Assembly: GCA_026419785.1 (NCBI GenBank) | Contig: JAODTK010000899.1 | Coordinates: forward strand, 1-64,000 | Source of the DNA: Sclerodactyla briareus | Lineage: Eukaryota; Echinodermata; Holothuroidea; Dendrochirotida; Sclerodactylidae | Length of the DNA: 64,000 nucleotides | Direction of reading: 5' to 3' | Shown: piece after piece, positions 1 to 10,999 of the stretch | Numbering within the stretch: position 1 is the first letter of the stretch | How the letters are laid out: every line of letters begins with the position of its first letter | Translations under genes and position numbers: made by a program | The notes under the pieces: generated by a model | Databases searched by the model: none | Seen by the model: only the letters and a program-made list of their open reading frames with translations | Told to the model about the DNA's origin: nothing

Positions 1-42
1 GATCCTGTCCGCGAGGTTTTAGATGCGCCGACTTCCGCTCAC

Positions 43-421
43 CGGGTAAACCCCTGAGGGTCCCGAGCTCGGAACGTTTTGTGGGTCATCTCTTTTCCGT
101 GTCCGTTGTTCGACATCGGGGGGTCGTCGACGGAATTGCCGCCATTCGCTTTCTGCCTTTCGCCCCGGCTTTGCGAGGTTCTCTTCGCTCCTTCTGATTG
201 CCCATAGATCTTCAATCGTTCTCCGTGCATTTGCGCCCAACGAGTGTTTCCCCCCCCCCCCCCTTCCTCAAGAAAGGGCTGGTATACTCGCCATCTGTTT
301 TGGTAGAAATAAAGTGCACGTAATGCTAATTTTGTATTCAATGATTCGATCTCACTCTGAGTGACCCGAACTTTTCGCTTTCTCACAATTTGTTCTTGTA
401 TTGATTTACATACACTACAAA
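43..421 (-). CDS. Candidate internal exon of an unidentified host gene
   Basis: On the minus strand a single frame stays open across the whole 379 nt. It is entered through a good acceptor (pyrimidine-rich TATTTCTAAACAG, exon from 421) and left through a strong donor (CCCG|GTGAGC, exon end 43). The encoded stretch begins CSVCKSIQEQIVRKRK, continues with an amphipathic segment containing ALYFYQNRWRVYQPFL, has five glycines encoded by a 14-base C run (250-263 on the plus strand), and ends in a polar tail rich in Ser, Asn, Lys and Arg. The start is a splice site, not a start codon. I recognise no domain. A length error in the C run would change the downstream frame, and a second frame is also open there, so the tail is less certain than the head. 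Neighbouring exons would lie left of the window (downstream) and right of 421 (upstream). Confidence 0.45.
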
Positions 422-2256
422 CTGTTTAGAAATACTGAGAAGGAAAGGCTACCAACGAACGAGGCGCGCGTTTTGACAATCGTTGCGGGTTGTTTCCCTT
501 GGTTTTATTGGTAACCTATTTGTCTTTCCGCGAACGTTGAAATGTATATGTTTTATGTCCTTCTAGAACATACGGTCAGGTGACTATCAGCCGACTACAC
601 TGTCAACAATTTACTTTAGAATTGCAGCAGACTTGCCAGTAATTCACTGTAATTTATGCCATAATTTACTTTCGATTCTCAGGATAACTACGTTCACCCG
701 TGCATTTAGTGGGGAAATAGTGACGGACACACTCAAGCGGACAGAGTGTTGTCATAGTTTTGTTGAGACGTCGCCTGCGGCGTCTCGTAGATCGGGGTTT
801 GAGGACTCAGGAACTTTGAAATGGTACCTATTGCCTTCTCGCTGGATGCTCACTCGAGGGACGGGGGCAGGGAAGAAACTGGCTTTTCACGTGCAACACT
901 GGCCCCGTCGTCCTTACATATTTACAGCAGGTGGGCTTGTATGGCCGAGATGTCGGGATCATTATTTGGTGGGTGAGGGGCGAAAGTTTTCCCTAACAAC
1001 GGCGTGATTTCAATATCCTGAACAACATAAAGGCACATAGGTCCCAAGTTGCATAACTCATGCAATTTTCCTCAATTCGTTCAGAATTCCCGAACTTGTG
1101 GATGTGGAGACTGTTGTTAGTCCTACATAACATGAAGTAATTTCCAGGCCACGGGTCAAATTTGGCCATAATTCATGCAATTTTTCTAATTTGTTAGGTT
1201 ATTCAACGAATTTGGGAATGATGGTCTTGAACAGCAGATGTGGTCATTCCAAGTCACCCTAGGCTACATGGACATGATTTAATGTGTTTTTCCCTCGACA
1301 TGATTTCACAAAGCGATTTCTGCGGGGATATACAAATGTCTAGTTTGATGTAGTCCTCACACTTACCTCATCTTCCAGACCCCAGTGGCTCCGCGATGCT
1401 CTCAGTCACTTGATTCTGGCAGACGAAAGACTGTGATACGTAAACTTTATCTTTCATTAATTTTCACTCCCCCATTGGCGATTCGATCAGTACGAACCCC
1501 TGAACACGGACGTGGTGTCTCCACAGTACAAGTGTATACAGGGTTCTAGGACCGAAACAAAAAGTTAAGAAACTTAGCTGAAGTCATTCTTGTACGTATT
1601 TTGGGGATAATTGGGAAACGGGTAATAAAGGTTAACACTTCAAATCAAGCACGCCAGGCGTGTATTGATTGTTAAAAGGTTCCTTACTTTTTAAAAATAT
1701 CTGCGAATATGATTGTTCCGGCTTGGAAATCAACCTAATCGTATATTAATCATGCGTAACCATTAATCTTATAGACTGCACTGCTAAATGAACATGGTGG
1801 CAATAATTGATGGAAATTAGTGGTTCTGAAATGACGTGGTGTCCCCGGTAACGCGTTCTTTAGTCCTGTCTGTGGTGATGCGAATAAATGATTCTTTCAG
1901 GGCTTTTCAGGCAGATACATGGATGGCTAAACTGACGAGCTTAGTCATTCCATCTATCCTTTAATACACAGACAAGGGATGTGGATTAGTATGAAAGTGC
2001 TGGCGAACTGAAATGAAACTGGTTTCCAGGTTGTCATTGGAGACTGAGCTTTAGACTTCGAATGACACTTACGCTAGGTCTAGGCATAAAGGGAATTCAG
2101 TGTAGTATGTAGGAAAGGGGGCCACTGCGCACAAGTATTCTGTAATCACGCAAAAACATGGCATAACATTGAACGGTCTCTAAGGCGGGATGCAGTGAAC
2201 ATCATGCACTCGTGGGCATTATGTGCGATTTATGATGTATCGGTCGTATATGAAGG
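422..2256. other. No supported gene
   Basis: A plus-strand frame of 124 codons (633-1007) has no recognisable domain or convincing splice sites, so I do not call it. The stretch 743-805 resembles sequence near 60.43-60.54 kb (GTCATAGTT followed by GGGGTTTGAGGA). An AT-rich direct repeat at 1049-1262 is listed separately. The rest is unique-looking AT-leaning DNA. Confidence 0.5.
1049..1262. repeat. Two-unit AT-rich direct repeat
   Basis: Two diverged units begin at about 1049 (GCATAACTCATGCAATTTTC) and 1163 (CCATAATTCATGCAATTTTT), spaced about 114 bp. Both resemble the GCATAAATTATGCAAATT words that dominate 22-27 kb, so this is probably an old fragment of that family. Confidence 0.45.
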
Positions 2257-2463
2257 TTATAGTTCTCCTGATTCGTGGCTGACAGCTGCGTTTCTCTGGG
2301 CTATGGCGAGCCTCCCAGAGACGGTTCGTCCGTCGTGCGGGTTGTCGCTAGCCGGAAAGGCCACGGACTGAGGTAGGTACCCCACTTCGCGGATACTTAA
2401 GGCCGCTTGCCCCGAAGAAGGCGCAGGTGATTGAGAGCGGCGAGTCACGGGATGCGGCTAGGT
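2257..2463 (-). CDS. Candidate C-terminal exon or small coding fragment
   Basis: A GC-richer island in AT-rich surroundings. The minus-strand frame reads a polar, coding-like sequence containing SQSPAPSSGQAALSI and then GYLPQSVAFPASDNPHDG, ending with a stop at 2257-2259. An AG precedes the open stretch near 2463, but the tract before it is only weakly pyrimidine-rich. No domain is recognised. Because the frame ends in a stop it cannot simply splice to the 43-421 island unless an earlier donor is used. It may equally be a fossil coding piece. Confidence 0.3.
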
Positions 2464-3004
2464 ACGCCAGTCATGTACTCAAATGAGTTGTGGGGATTAC
2501 GTGAAAGGGGAGAAGGTCCCCCTTTTTTGGAGGCCTCTGTAACTTCATATAGAAAATGTAGATCCCCCCCTCTCGGAAACGATGAAAATAGGAAAAACAA
2601 TTGAACAACGGGTAATCACAATTCTGTATGGGTGTATTCATTGGAGCTAGCGCGAACCTGGATCGGTGATAATGCATGCAGCTAACAAGAAATTCAAGTT
2701 TCACAAAATAATTCTCCTTACATATATTCGTTGGACAATAAAAATTAAACGAAGGTGTGAAAATTACATATTAAATTGATAGCTAACACTAAGAACATTT
2801 CGGTCGACCCAGATATCTGTGTCAAATTTTGATCAAAACTGAGTTTAAATTAGACTTGATTTGGATCAATACGGTGACCCAAACTTGGTTTGAAATCTCT
2901 TCTGATCCATCAGTTCAAATGTAATTAAGTTAGGGTGAACTGCAACACTAACGCCGATGAGCGTCAGTATTTTTATACGGTATACGAATACATTTTCTCT
3001 ATTT

Positions 3005-3500
3005 CGCCATACCGCGAACCACTTTTATTCATCCTATCTCGCAAAATGAACAATAAGATAGGTTACTTCCGGCACAACGTAATTGGACCGAATAGGCGAT
3101 ATAAGCATACACAATGAGTATACGGGATGCGTATGAGATCTTCCGTGAAAAGGCCAATAACGGAAAGATGCAGGGACTGCTTCTTTTGATGGTCTTTTCG
3201 CATGAACTTGCCAGCGCGTTTTCCTCTTCTGAAACGACGTTCGTTTCGCACAATCTGTGATTTTCACATCCAGCCCGGACCACGCATACGCATCTATGGA
3301 ATCCAGCATTAGTCATGCATCACCGTGGTGGAAACTAGCGCCAAACTGGCAAGAAAAACGCACTGAACTCTTTATCAAGGTGAGATTCACATGGGGGGTG
3401 CGTGGCGGAATGCGGCCATAAACGCCAAATTCACGTGACATGGGCGGCGAAAAGCGATTGCCCAGCAGATGAGGATGGGTTCCACTGGGACAAGAAATCG
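3005..3500 (+). repeat. Dispersed repeat family C, copy 1
   Basis: The block around 3125-3305 contains ordered matches to 10760-10960: GGGATGC, a TTTTGATGGTCTTTTCGCA segment, TCTTCTGAAACGACGTTCG, TGTGATTTTCACA and ACGCATACGCATCTATGGAA. The block 3425-3465 (GCCAAATTCACGTGACATG, GCGGCGAA) matches 10611-10637. Similar words recur at 55.16-55.39 kb and, on the minus strand, at 63.93-64.0 kb. Short overlapping frames here are not coding. I do not know the family; the copies are diverged, which suggests age. Confidence 0.55.
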
Positions 3501-3504
3501 ATTC

Positions 3505-5385
3505 CAATATGGGATTTTACCGAGCACTGCGTGGGTTTAAAATACCACTGTAAGGTGCGTCGTTTGATCCCGCATCACCACACTGGATTCTCTGGAATAA
3601 TCTCTCATACAGTCAAACTTACCGTCGTTAAATGGGCGGCTGCATTCTTTTTTTTGTGGCTGGGCTCTTCGGAATCTTATAGAGTTCATTATACAGTAAT
3701 GTTTCTTTTTTTGCAATCAACGTATTCGATTTTTACTTCCCTACTGCATTCCGCATTATACTTAAGCGCCAGCAAGGTAACTTAATCTTGGCTGATCAGG
3801 ACGTCACTTCAGTTTCCTGATCCCCAAAGAATTGTGTCAGGCGTGGTTATGTTAAGCAGCTGGTGAGCCCACCTGAGTAGACAAGCAGGTAATTGCAAAC
3901 GTTCAGCGGAGGGCCACTAGATTAATTAACTGTCTTAGAGATTACATACGAGGGCAGATTGTGGCGCCGCGGTCTAAACTTCGATGGAGCTGAGGGACGG
4001 ATCGATGGTGATCGATTCAGGTTTACAAAATTGTTCATGGATGCGAGGGCCTTCCTTCCACTATTTCTTGCGTTTCAAAAGTTACCACCACAGGGGGGGT
4101 CATTGCCCAAGATTCGTGGTAAAACGCATGAGATTAGATATTCAGGAAATATTTCTTCTCTCAGAGGTTATTAAGAGTGGGAAAGCCTTCCTGAAGATGA
4201 TTTTCTGTCTACGAGGGTGAATGCGTTCAAGAACATGTCTTCTTGATATTTTTCAAGAATTGGGGCGGAATTTTTTAGGCATCTGGGTTTTTCATCGTCT
4301 GTTAGGATGTTGTGGCTCAGGGTCTCATAGGAGGATTTCGTCGGAACCCCTGTCACTAAACTAAACTAAAACTAAACCTTAAGATTACTGTATGGTTTAA
4401 GGTGAGTGGAGGACATAAGAGGAAAGTCCAGTTGTATGGGCTGCACCACCATAGTTGTTGTCGGGCAACCCGATGGAATAGCTGCCCAACCTAAGCCAAT
4501 GTTTCGGACTCAGTTAACGAGACGCAGTGCAGTACTTACAGGATGTCCCTTCTTGAAATTTTCCCGCAGACCTATATATTTCAACACACCCATTACGTTT
4601 CTGAGGACCCTATTCTTGTAAACATATTTTTGCAGTGTTGAACGATCCAAAGGTGTGATAATGTGTCTGTATCGCATAACAAATTTGACGGGGCCAATAA
4701 ATGGTAGGCGATTGAGTCCCGAGAATACGCCAGCTATATGGCCCTACATTCAAATCCAATCCCAATACAACCTTTCCCACTCGGGTACTCTAACTATTGA
4801 AGACATAATATCGACCGACTAGTAAAAAGCGTTCCAGTCGACTCGAGTTCATCTCGGTTAGGTGTGCGTATCCGGAGCCGGAGATCGTAGAAGAAAATAG
4901 CAATAAACAATTTCGTAGTTTTTTTATAGAATTGGCCCAAACGTTCGTCGCCCAAAATAATGTATGTAGAGTAAATGGGCGGTCTCACTATAACGATTTT
5001 TTTTATCGTTCTGCTCACGATCTTTTTAGGTACGGTTGAACCAGGGAGAAGAGGACCTTGCGGTATTGAATATCCATGATAATAGTGCACCATCCCGATA
5101 ATTATCAAAATCAGGAGCGTTCGAAAAACAAACACTTACATTCCTAAATGGACGCCCTACCGGAGCGAGAAAAGAAAAAACGTACGATTAAAATAGAAAA
5201 TGATTATCGAAATTATCGAGGGACGGGCTGATAGGATCTACATCGAAAAGGTTGGAGGAACAAAGAGAATAAGTCCTTACAAGTGACCGGGTTATTTCAG
5301 CCGTCATGGTCATGGGTTGGGAATATTCGGCCGAAACTAAAGTAAAAATGCCTAATCGATGCGCGACCGACATCGTTTGTATGTG
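3505..5385. other. No supported gene
   Basis: Both strands were read and only short frames without domains or paired splice sites were found. Nothing repeat-like was recognised in this stretch. Confidence 0.5.
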
Positions 5386-5389
5386 ACCG

Positions 5390-6085
5390 CAGGGGGCATA
5401 TCTCCGCCAGGGCATCTTGTTCCCCTGCCAGTCCCAAGCCTGGATAAAGGAGGAGGGTTTGCGGCAGGAAGGGCATCCGGCGAGTAAAAAACACCCGCCA
5501 AAACCTATATGATCATGGACAACCAGCAGAGTCGAATATTGCTGAGGGCCGTCCCCGTAAGCGAGACGCGCATCGCCTTCGCCCGAGACGAGTGACAAAG
5601 CAGCACGGGGCGCCTACTGCAAGGCCTGGCAGGTACTTCAAAACGGCAGTCGGCCAGCAATGATATGGGGCAGAGACAGGAAATAAAGAATCACATGAGA
5701 GAAGTTGGATGTCGGCCGAGAGATAGTGCTGAGGGGGCTGGTGGTCACACTCTAAGTGACAATAGTGAACAATGAAATCCGGGACAGAACAAAAGTCACA
5801 GAGGTCCATAAAAGATTCAAGGAGGAAGAGGCTGAGATGGTTTTGGTCATGACTGAATCAGACGAGAAGAAGACCAGTACGAAGGACATGGAGATGGAAG
5901 GTTGCAGGAAGAAGACGCAGAGGAAGACCACGAAAGAGGTGGATGGACTTCATACATGAGACCGGTGGAGGAGAAGATGGGAGAGAGATGCGGAGACAAA
6001 CAACGCTGAAAGGCATGACAAGAAACGGCGACGCACTGAAGTGGGATAAGCCCGGGACAGAAGAAAGAAAGAAGAGGTGACCGGC
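5390..6085 (+). mobile_element. RTE-clade LINE, internally deleted
   Basis: Two parts of one element lie in the same orientation. Bases 5390-5545 carry the RTE-type 5-prime segment CCCAAGCCTGGATAAA, GGCAGGAAGGGCATCCGGCG and CCGCCAAAACC. From about 5600 the plus strand encodes the region that follows the reverse transcriptase domain in RTE proteins: YFKTAV, then RPAMIWG (cf. the usual KTVVRPALLYG), NNEIRDRTKVTEV (cf. RNEKIRERTKVAEI), a degraded K-I-Q-E-R-L-R-W-F-G-H-V-M segment near 5810-5850, the Arg-rich linker leading to WMDF near 5900-5950, and KWDKPG near 6040-6060, close to the usual end of the protein. Endonuclease and polymerase domains are missing, and the frame shifts several times. 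It cannot move by its own enzymes. The A/G-rich sequence after 6060 fits the RTE 3-prime end. Confidence 0.7.
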
Positions 6086-6099
6086 TCCTGAGCTTGTTG

Positions 6100-9000
6100 G
6101 CGATTAGCAAGAATATTGGCGCCGTTCCACTAACTTTACAAGCTTTGGGTGTTAGTACAAGGTCGCGTAGCTGGTTGTAGTTATCTATTACCAGTAATAA
6201 TGCTGATGACAGAATCCAGTCGCGTATTTGAGGGGGGCGTGTGCAGCAGGCGCGCGCTCATCTATTGATAACAATCCGGGTTGGAAGAGTAAAAATGAAA
6301 TATTGGAGATTTATAAACCCATGGTAAACAAATAAATTTGCTTGAAATGTGCCACAATGACCCATTTTGCCATTTTGGTCCTCTTATGTGAAAATTTTCC
6401 AAATAGAAAACGGACACCCCTCCCCTTAGCTGGTCAATCCAAGTTGCTCCCCACTCTCCAACGCAACTGTATTAGCAATTGTCAAATCCTACACGCTTCT
6501 TCGGAAGAGCCTTCCGTTTAGCCTACTCTATATATTCTTTTCACTATAGCGGAACATGCTAACACGGGCGTGGCAACGCGTCCGTAAATTCGCCCTATAC
6601 CATTTGCCCCATGCAATGATACGACTGATTGTTCATAGGAGATCCCTGTCGTATTTCCTGCTAGTATTTGGGCGACTAGAGGGGTGATACTGCTCGGTAC
6701 ACCTCGAAGAATACTCTAAACAGAATATGTAAATTGTGAAATCCTATATCCCATCCTATCAATCAATCAGTGAAATATTCGAATTATTCTCTTACCATGA
6801 TTGACGGACCAGGGTGTCGGTCCGATACTTCTGTAGATTACGTTACTTTGTCTCGCGCGCCTCGGTTGACGCATCTTGCTCCCCGTCTACACCGATTGAC
6901 CCGTTGACCCGGATCACGTGATGTACCAGGGTGTCGGGCCCTGGGGAGTCTCGTTGTAGTCGGGAGAGGTGCGCCCACACCGAGAGAAGAGGACCCACAC
7001 AGAGAGTAGCGATTAAAAGTTTCAGAATCAATCTCATCCTCCTCGGACCCCTCTACTTATTGGTCAAGTGCATCCCCAACGGCCTACCTGTGTTCGTGTT
7101 TCTTTGTGGTAGGTTCCTGATTTTTTTTTTTTCGTTTTCTCCGGCCAAATTTGACTAATGATGTCAACAGAGTCTTACCTAATTTAGAGTAAATTATAAC
7201 TGCTTCCGCTTTTGTCCAATTGTCACAGAATCCCAACTCATTGATTTGGTGTTATTGTGTTCCCCAGACAAGCCTGGCAAGTTGGTCGGAAAGGATACGT
7301 CATCGGTTACAGCTTGGAATGAAGCCGGACAGTTTTGTGTGTTGCGCGCGCGCGTCTGTGTGTATGTGGTGTGTGGTGGTGTGTAAGGGTGATGAATGTA
7401 AAACAAAAAACGAAATTACTTAGGATTTTACTTCAAGACGGTAGGATTGGATGGTTTCTCCAATAATGTTTAATATTAATAACGAATTTGAGCATTTTTT
7501 TTTCTAGTTTCGAAGAACGCTGCAAGACTATACCGGTTGTACCTGTGAGAAGACATAATAAATATATTGGGTACTTTTTTGTTTCATACATAGGCCTAAT
7601 ACAACGTACGTGAAACTCGGACGAGATTAACGAGGCTAGAGGCCGAGAGAAATATGATTTCCGCGACAACGCAACGTTTAAATAACCGAGATGTATTAAG
7701 AGAAACATGAAATGTCTCGTTAATCCACTATCCAATACACAACCCTTGCTGACAACGAGGGTCCGGAGCAATGAAAGCAATATTTATTATGCAGAGGTCC
7801 GCCCAAAAGACGTTGGGTCACACCGACCCCGACCCTAGTGGCTGCGCCCTCACATCTACCTATAATCCGAGGGGTGTCATACTAACACTCAAGTAGATAG
7901 ACCCATAGAGTCACATTGGTAAACCTGAGAAGAACTCATGAAATTCTTTTTATTGCCTTGATCGTACCCATTGTGCATGTAGTTTGTGTCCCCGTGTATG
8001 TGTGCGCGCGCTCGCGACATCTGGCTTGTAAACACGATACCAGTAACTGGATAGTGAATGAAGCGCATACTCAGTATATTTCGTTCCCTAATAAGTACGT
8101 AATCCCATGTTGAGAGTCAGTCAGAAGTAATCTAAAGTCAAAAGAGGTCAAAGCCTGAACCCGTGTGGACACAATAATTCCAGAATAGTTGGTACGGATG
8201 AAGTAAAATTATTGTGTACATTCATTTGAGAAAAAAAAGGAAATTTGGTGTACATGATATTTTGAGTAATTTTCGCTGGGTGAACACGATACGTCAGTCA
8301 TGCCTAGGTGGATCAGGCCGATTCGTGTAAGCTTCGTCTTAAAGACTCGATTTCAGACCAATCCCAGGGTCGCGTCCCTGTTGGATAGCCCATGCATGAC
8401 ATGTTTCTCTTCTTTATGCGGGAATTATTACCCTAACCAGAAGTCAGAAGAATCATATAAGACTCAATGCTGAGAACCGAGACCAACACAACAACAATGG
8501 ATACCACTGAACTGATCGCATTTCTGTATACGGATTCCCCTTATTGGATAACACTAACTCTTATCCTAAATCAACCGAAATAACACATCTGAATCCGCTT
8601 AAGTGTCTCGAGACGTTTAAGAAAAATGTGTTTTGTTTCGTATTGTTTTTGTAATGTTTTGATAGTAAAATATACAGGCTTTACCTTCCTCTTCCATGCG
8701 TTTTACTCTGGACTATTATATTAACTTTTACTTCGTACTAAAAGTTGTCAACTTGCAATTCGAATTTCACACTGTTTTATTTTTTTTTTTTTCACAATCA
8801 TGACTTGGAAAAAAATATAAAAAAAAATATATATATATAGCGCCAATACTTTATCAGATACAGTGAAGACTGAAATATCCTTTGACAGTTTTACTGTGTG
8901 ACAATGAAGTAGTCCGGCTTGACAAATAGGCAAACCGCAATTCCCGTAATAGCTTTTCCTGTCGAAATTTCGATTTCATCATCATGCTGTATTCCTCACT

Positions 9001-10430
9001 TGACGCTTTCCCGCCCACCGAATTCCTCAGGTCGGAATAGACTGCATCAAAGATATTATGACGTCTTTCAACAGGTCGTGAGGGACTACTATCAAGCTTC
9101 GATAATGGTAGGGAAGCTGCACGTATTATTTAAGGTTACCATCGCTATATGAAAAATGTCAAAACTCTGTTACATTGCAAGAATACTTGGCGTGTTGAGT
9201 TCACCGTGTTCATTTTGACCTCTGACGAAAAACAAGGGTGGTTCAATGTTTATTAATATACTACCGCAACAATATCAATATAAGTGATGAGGAAATCGAT
9301 GTGATGATCGGATTCATCGGATTCAATATAGAGCTCTTAGATGATTCACAGAGCATAAAAGCTGTTTATCGACCAGTGGAGCTATGTGTAGAACGGCCCA
9401 CCGTTGGCGTGGTGAGTTTCAGGGCCGGAACCTATGCCTACCGTTCATGTTTTGGTTTGCGGCTGTACCTAGGACCTTTATAATGGTCTCGGTCCAGGTT
9501 CGAGGCCTTACTTGTGTTTGTTTTGTTATATTTTTCGTGGAGTTAGAAAGTGCCGGCCCAGAGTACACAGGAGGGATTTGTTCGTAACTTTTGTGAGTCG
9601 GGTCTCTGGCAAACTTCCAGGATTGACCAACTGCCTTAGCGGAATGTCGCTGGTCCGGATAGTCACAACTATGGGCGACCTCTACGTACCAATGCCTTGC
9701 TACAAGGAGCTTGGTTACGTAGTTTCGATACTCTTTTGCTCACCTATCAGGGTCCAGAATAGTGAAAATATTGTTGTATCAAATTGCCTAATTCATGGGT
9801 TCAAAGAAGTGTGAAACCCAGGAAATCTGCGGGCCCAACCCCGTTGGTTGTTCATGCATTTCCCCTTGTATCGAATTTGACCTCTTTTGAACGTGAATGA
9901 CTCACCCTGGTTTGGTCTCCAAAACATTGGGATTTGTCCTAACATTTCTGCACCAGGATGCAAACATTTTAAGGACCCAACACTGAGCGAAACTTCTTTT
10001 TTTGTGGCCTCTCCTGAGATGGAAGACATTGAAAATGGTCTATAAAAAAATCAATGGTGTCCGTTCTTCCCGCTCTAACGCAGCACAAGTGCCTGATTTA
10101 GGCCTGCTAATTGTTTGCATCCTGTAAAACATCATACTACAGGCTTTCTGAATTTTACATTGAATGACCTAGAAATGCTCCCCCCTCCTCAAAAAAGGAG
10201 AAACACTTCTGGAATTGCTCTCTCCCACATTCATTTGCCAACACAGCCTAAACCTACTCCTAAGTCGACCAATGCTTGCGACCCCCTCGAATCGTGCTGC
10301 GCTGATTCTCCGTTTTAGCATATTATGACCTTGTGTGACCCTTAACTGGTTATCAAAGACGAAAGGGTTCTTCGACCTTACACTCTATTTGTAAGATATG
10401 TTGACTTGCCTAAATTTTTGCCTAGCAAGC
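6100..10430. other. No supported gene; scattered simple sequence
   Basis: No gene recognised. Small landmarks: two copies of ACCAGGGTGTCGG (about 6809 and 6924), an alternating GC/GT purine-pyrimidine stretch at 7339-7386, another at 7990-8016, a poly-A/AT tract at 8778-8838, and poly-T near 7120-7130. A plus-strand frame of 100 codons at 9512-9814 has no recognisable content. Confidence 0.5.
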
Positions 10431-10439
10431 TAGGATCCA

Positions 10440-10990
10440 TATGTGCGAGGGTGCGGGGTGCGGATGGCTACACGAGAATGCCAAATGCAGGTGAGCGGGC
10501 GATGAAAGGGTGTTGAACATTTGTTTGATGCTGTATTCCGACTTGGCAGATTTGGGCTGGGGATTCCATAGTGCGTGGGCGGGTACGGTAGTATAAGCCT
10601 GTGAAAAATTGCCAATTTACGTGAAATGAGCGGCGAACTAGTGTTTGTTCCATTCAAGTCGCAAAAGATAAATATTGGTTCCACAGAGGCCAAAAAATAT
10701 TAAAAAAGGCAAACCAACGCTGAAAGGGCGAAATAAGCACATGCACCATTGCGTAGACGATGCGTATCACCGGAATGAAATTTTGGAATATCTTCCTTAA
10801 AAGCTAAGCAACTACAATATGCATGGGATGCTGCCTTTTATGGTCTTCTCGCACCATGACAGTGGTTTCTCTTCTGAACACACGTCCGTTTCCTAAAATT
10901 GTGATTTTCACAACAGCCCGGATACGCATACGCATCTATGGAAATCCCAGATATGGGTTCTACAGAGGCAGAAATTCATCGGCATAAGAG
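10440..10990 (+). repeat. Dispersed repeat family C, copy 2
   Basis: Shares ordered words with 3005-3500: GCCAATTTACGTGAAATGAGCGGCGAA at 10610-10636 against the 3428-3452 block, and 10760-10960 (GATGCGTAT, TTTTATGGTCTTCTCGCA, GTGATTTTCACA, ATACGCATACGCATCTATGG) against 3125-3305. The relative order of the two blocks differs between copies, so this may be a tandem or rearranged unit rather than a simple insertion. Non-coding. Confidence 0.55.
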
Positions 10991-10999
10991 GCAAAATAA

